NCBI GenBank assembly: GCA_007131525.1
Contig: SLQK01000329.1
Location: forward strand, 1 to 5,486
Source of the DNA: Nitriliruptoraceae bacterium
Lineage (GTDB): Bacteria > Actinomycetota > Nitriliruptoria > Nitriliruptorales > Nitriliruptoraceae
DNA: 5,486 nt
Direction: 5' to 3'
A program made the translations under genes and the position numbers. Shown here piece by piece: positions 4,877-5,486 of the stretch (within the stretch, counting starts at the first letter, position 1; each line of letters opens with the position of its first letter). The notes below the pieces were generated by a model, which did not search any database, was not told where the DNA came from, and worked only from the letters and a program-made list of their open reading frames with translations.

Positions 4877-5486
4877 ACGAACGCCAGCGCCAGCAACCCA
4901 CCGAGCACGGCGTACACCAGCGTGATGCCGATCGTCCGACGCATCACGTCCGCCTCGCTGCCGGTCAGCCCCACCGTGGCCCCGCCCGCCACGATGTTGT
5001 GGGGCGCGATCGGGTTGCCGACCGAGGCGCCGAAGTTCTGGGCACCGAGCAGCGGCAGGGTCTCGAAGCCGAGCTGCTCCGCCGTGGCGACCTGGAGGTC
5101 GGTGAACAGCACGTTCGACGCGGTCCCGGACCCGGTGACGAAGGTGCCGAGCACCCCGACCAGGGGGGCGAGCACCGGCCAGGCGGAGGCGGTCGACCCG
5201 GCCGCCGCCTGGGCCAGCTCCTCGGTCATGCCCGAGCGGACCATCGTGCGAGCGAGCAGGAGCATCGCGAGCAGCGCGATCGTGACGGGAACGAGCTGCT
5301 TGAGCGTGGTCGCCACCGCTCCGCTGAGCTTCGGCAGCGCCGCCCGCTGCACGAGCGCGCCGAGCAGGAAGGACAGCACGAGCAGGGTGCCGGGGTGGGT
5401 CAGGGGCGAGAAGCTGCCCGTGAAGCCGCCCGGAAGTGACCAGCGCACCACGACCTGGTCGAGCGGGTCAGCGATCGGGGGCACCA
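4873..5486 (-). CDS. L-lactate permease family transporter, C-terminal part (partial)
   Basis: The gene runs off the right edge, leaving 203 codons plus TAG (4873-4875). The GTG at 5482-5484 is probably internal, since family members are about 500-560 aa. The visible part has about five hydrophobic segments, at residues 32-49, 62-81, 100-117, 155-173 and 183-202 of the visible protein. The conserved signature of the LldP/GlcA lactate-glycolate permeases is clear: GTFVTGSGTASNVLF (113-127), GAQNFGASVGNPIAPHN (137-153), then VGLTGSEADVMRRT near the end. Known members are inner-membrane proton symporters for lactate or glycolate. The actual substrate cannot be told from this part. It converges on coaE with a 4-base overlap, so it is transcribed independently. 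Confidence 0.9.
   Translation of the reverse strand, partial: VPPIADPLDQVVVRWSLPGGFTGSFSPLTHPGTLLVLSFLLGALVQRAALPKLSGAVATTLKQLVPVTIALLAMLLLARTMVRSGMTEELAQAAAGSTASAWPVLAPLVGVLGTFVTGSGTASNVLFTDLQVATAEQLGFETLPLLGAQNFGASVGNPIAPHNIVAGGATVGLTGSEADVMRRTIGITLVYAVLGGLLALAFV

Overview
This window looks like a chromosomal housekeeping locus from a high-GC actinobacterium. The DNA is very GC-rich, with strong G/C preference at third codon positions and GTG starts. The encoded S1 protein resembles mycobacterial RpsA almost word for word in its core. The order polA, then rpsA, then coaE is the order known from Mycobacterium tuberculosis (Rv1629-Rv1630-Rv1631). The rpsA N-terminus and the unfused CoaE do not look like Mycobacterium, so a deeper-branching or less studied actinobacterial lineage is plausible. 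I cannot name the genus.

Layout. (1) At the left edge is the last part of a plus-strand gene that reads as the C-terminus of DNA polymerase I. (2) Three minus-strand genes follow, placed between polA and rpsA: a small protein with an Ig-like/carboxypeptidase-regulatory-like beta fold and no known function, a compact HD-domain hydrolase of the SpoT/MESH1 type, and DNA-3-methyladenine glycosylase I (tag). Two short tandem-repeat blocks lie between the first two, and a 355-base gap without a convincing gene lies between the second and third. (3) tag and rpsA diverge from a 291-base region that contains a TTGACA box. (4) rpsA (506 aa, four S1 domains) is followed by a perfect 12-bp-stem hairpin and then coaE (dephospho-CoA kinase). 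(5) coaE converges on the C-terminal part of a lactate-permease-family transporter that runs off the right edge. The two stop codons share one CTAG.

Together the plus-strand genes cover replication/repair synthesis (PolA), translation initiation (S1) and the last step of coenzyme A synthesis (CoaE). The minus-strand insert adds alkylation repair (Tag), which fits functionally next to PolA in base excision repair, and a putative nucleotide/alarmone hydrolase whose first expected metal ligand is replaced by Leu.

I see no CRISPR, transposon, toxin-antitoxin or defence system here. The points most worth a second look are the 18-bp palindrome-centred repeat array upstream of the Ig-like gene, the altered metal site of the HD protein, and the minus-strand insertion into a usually compact locus.
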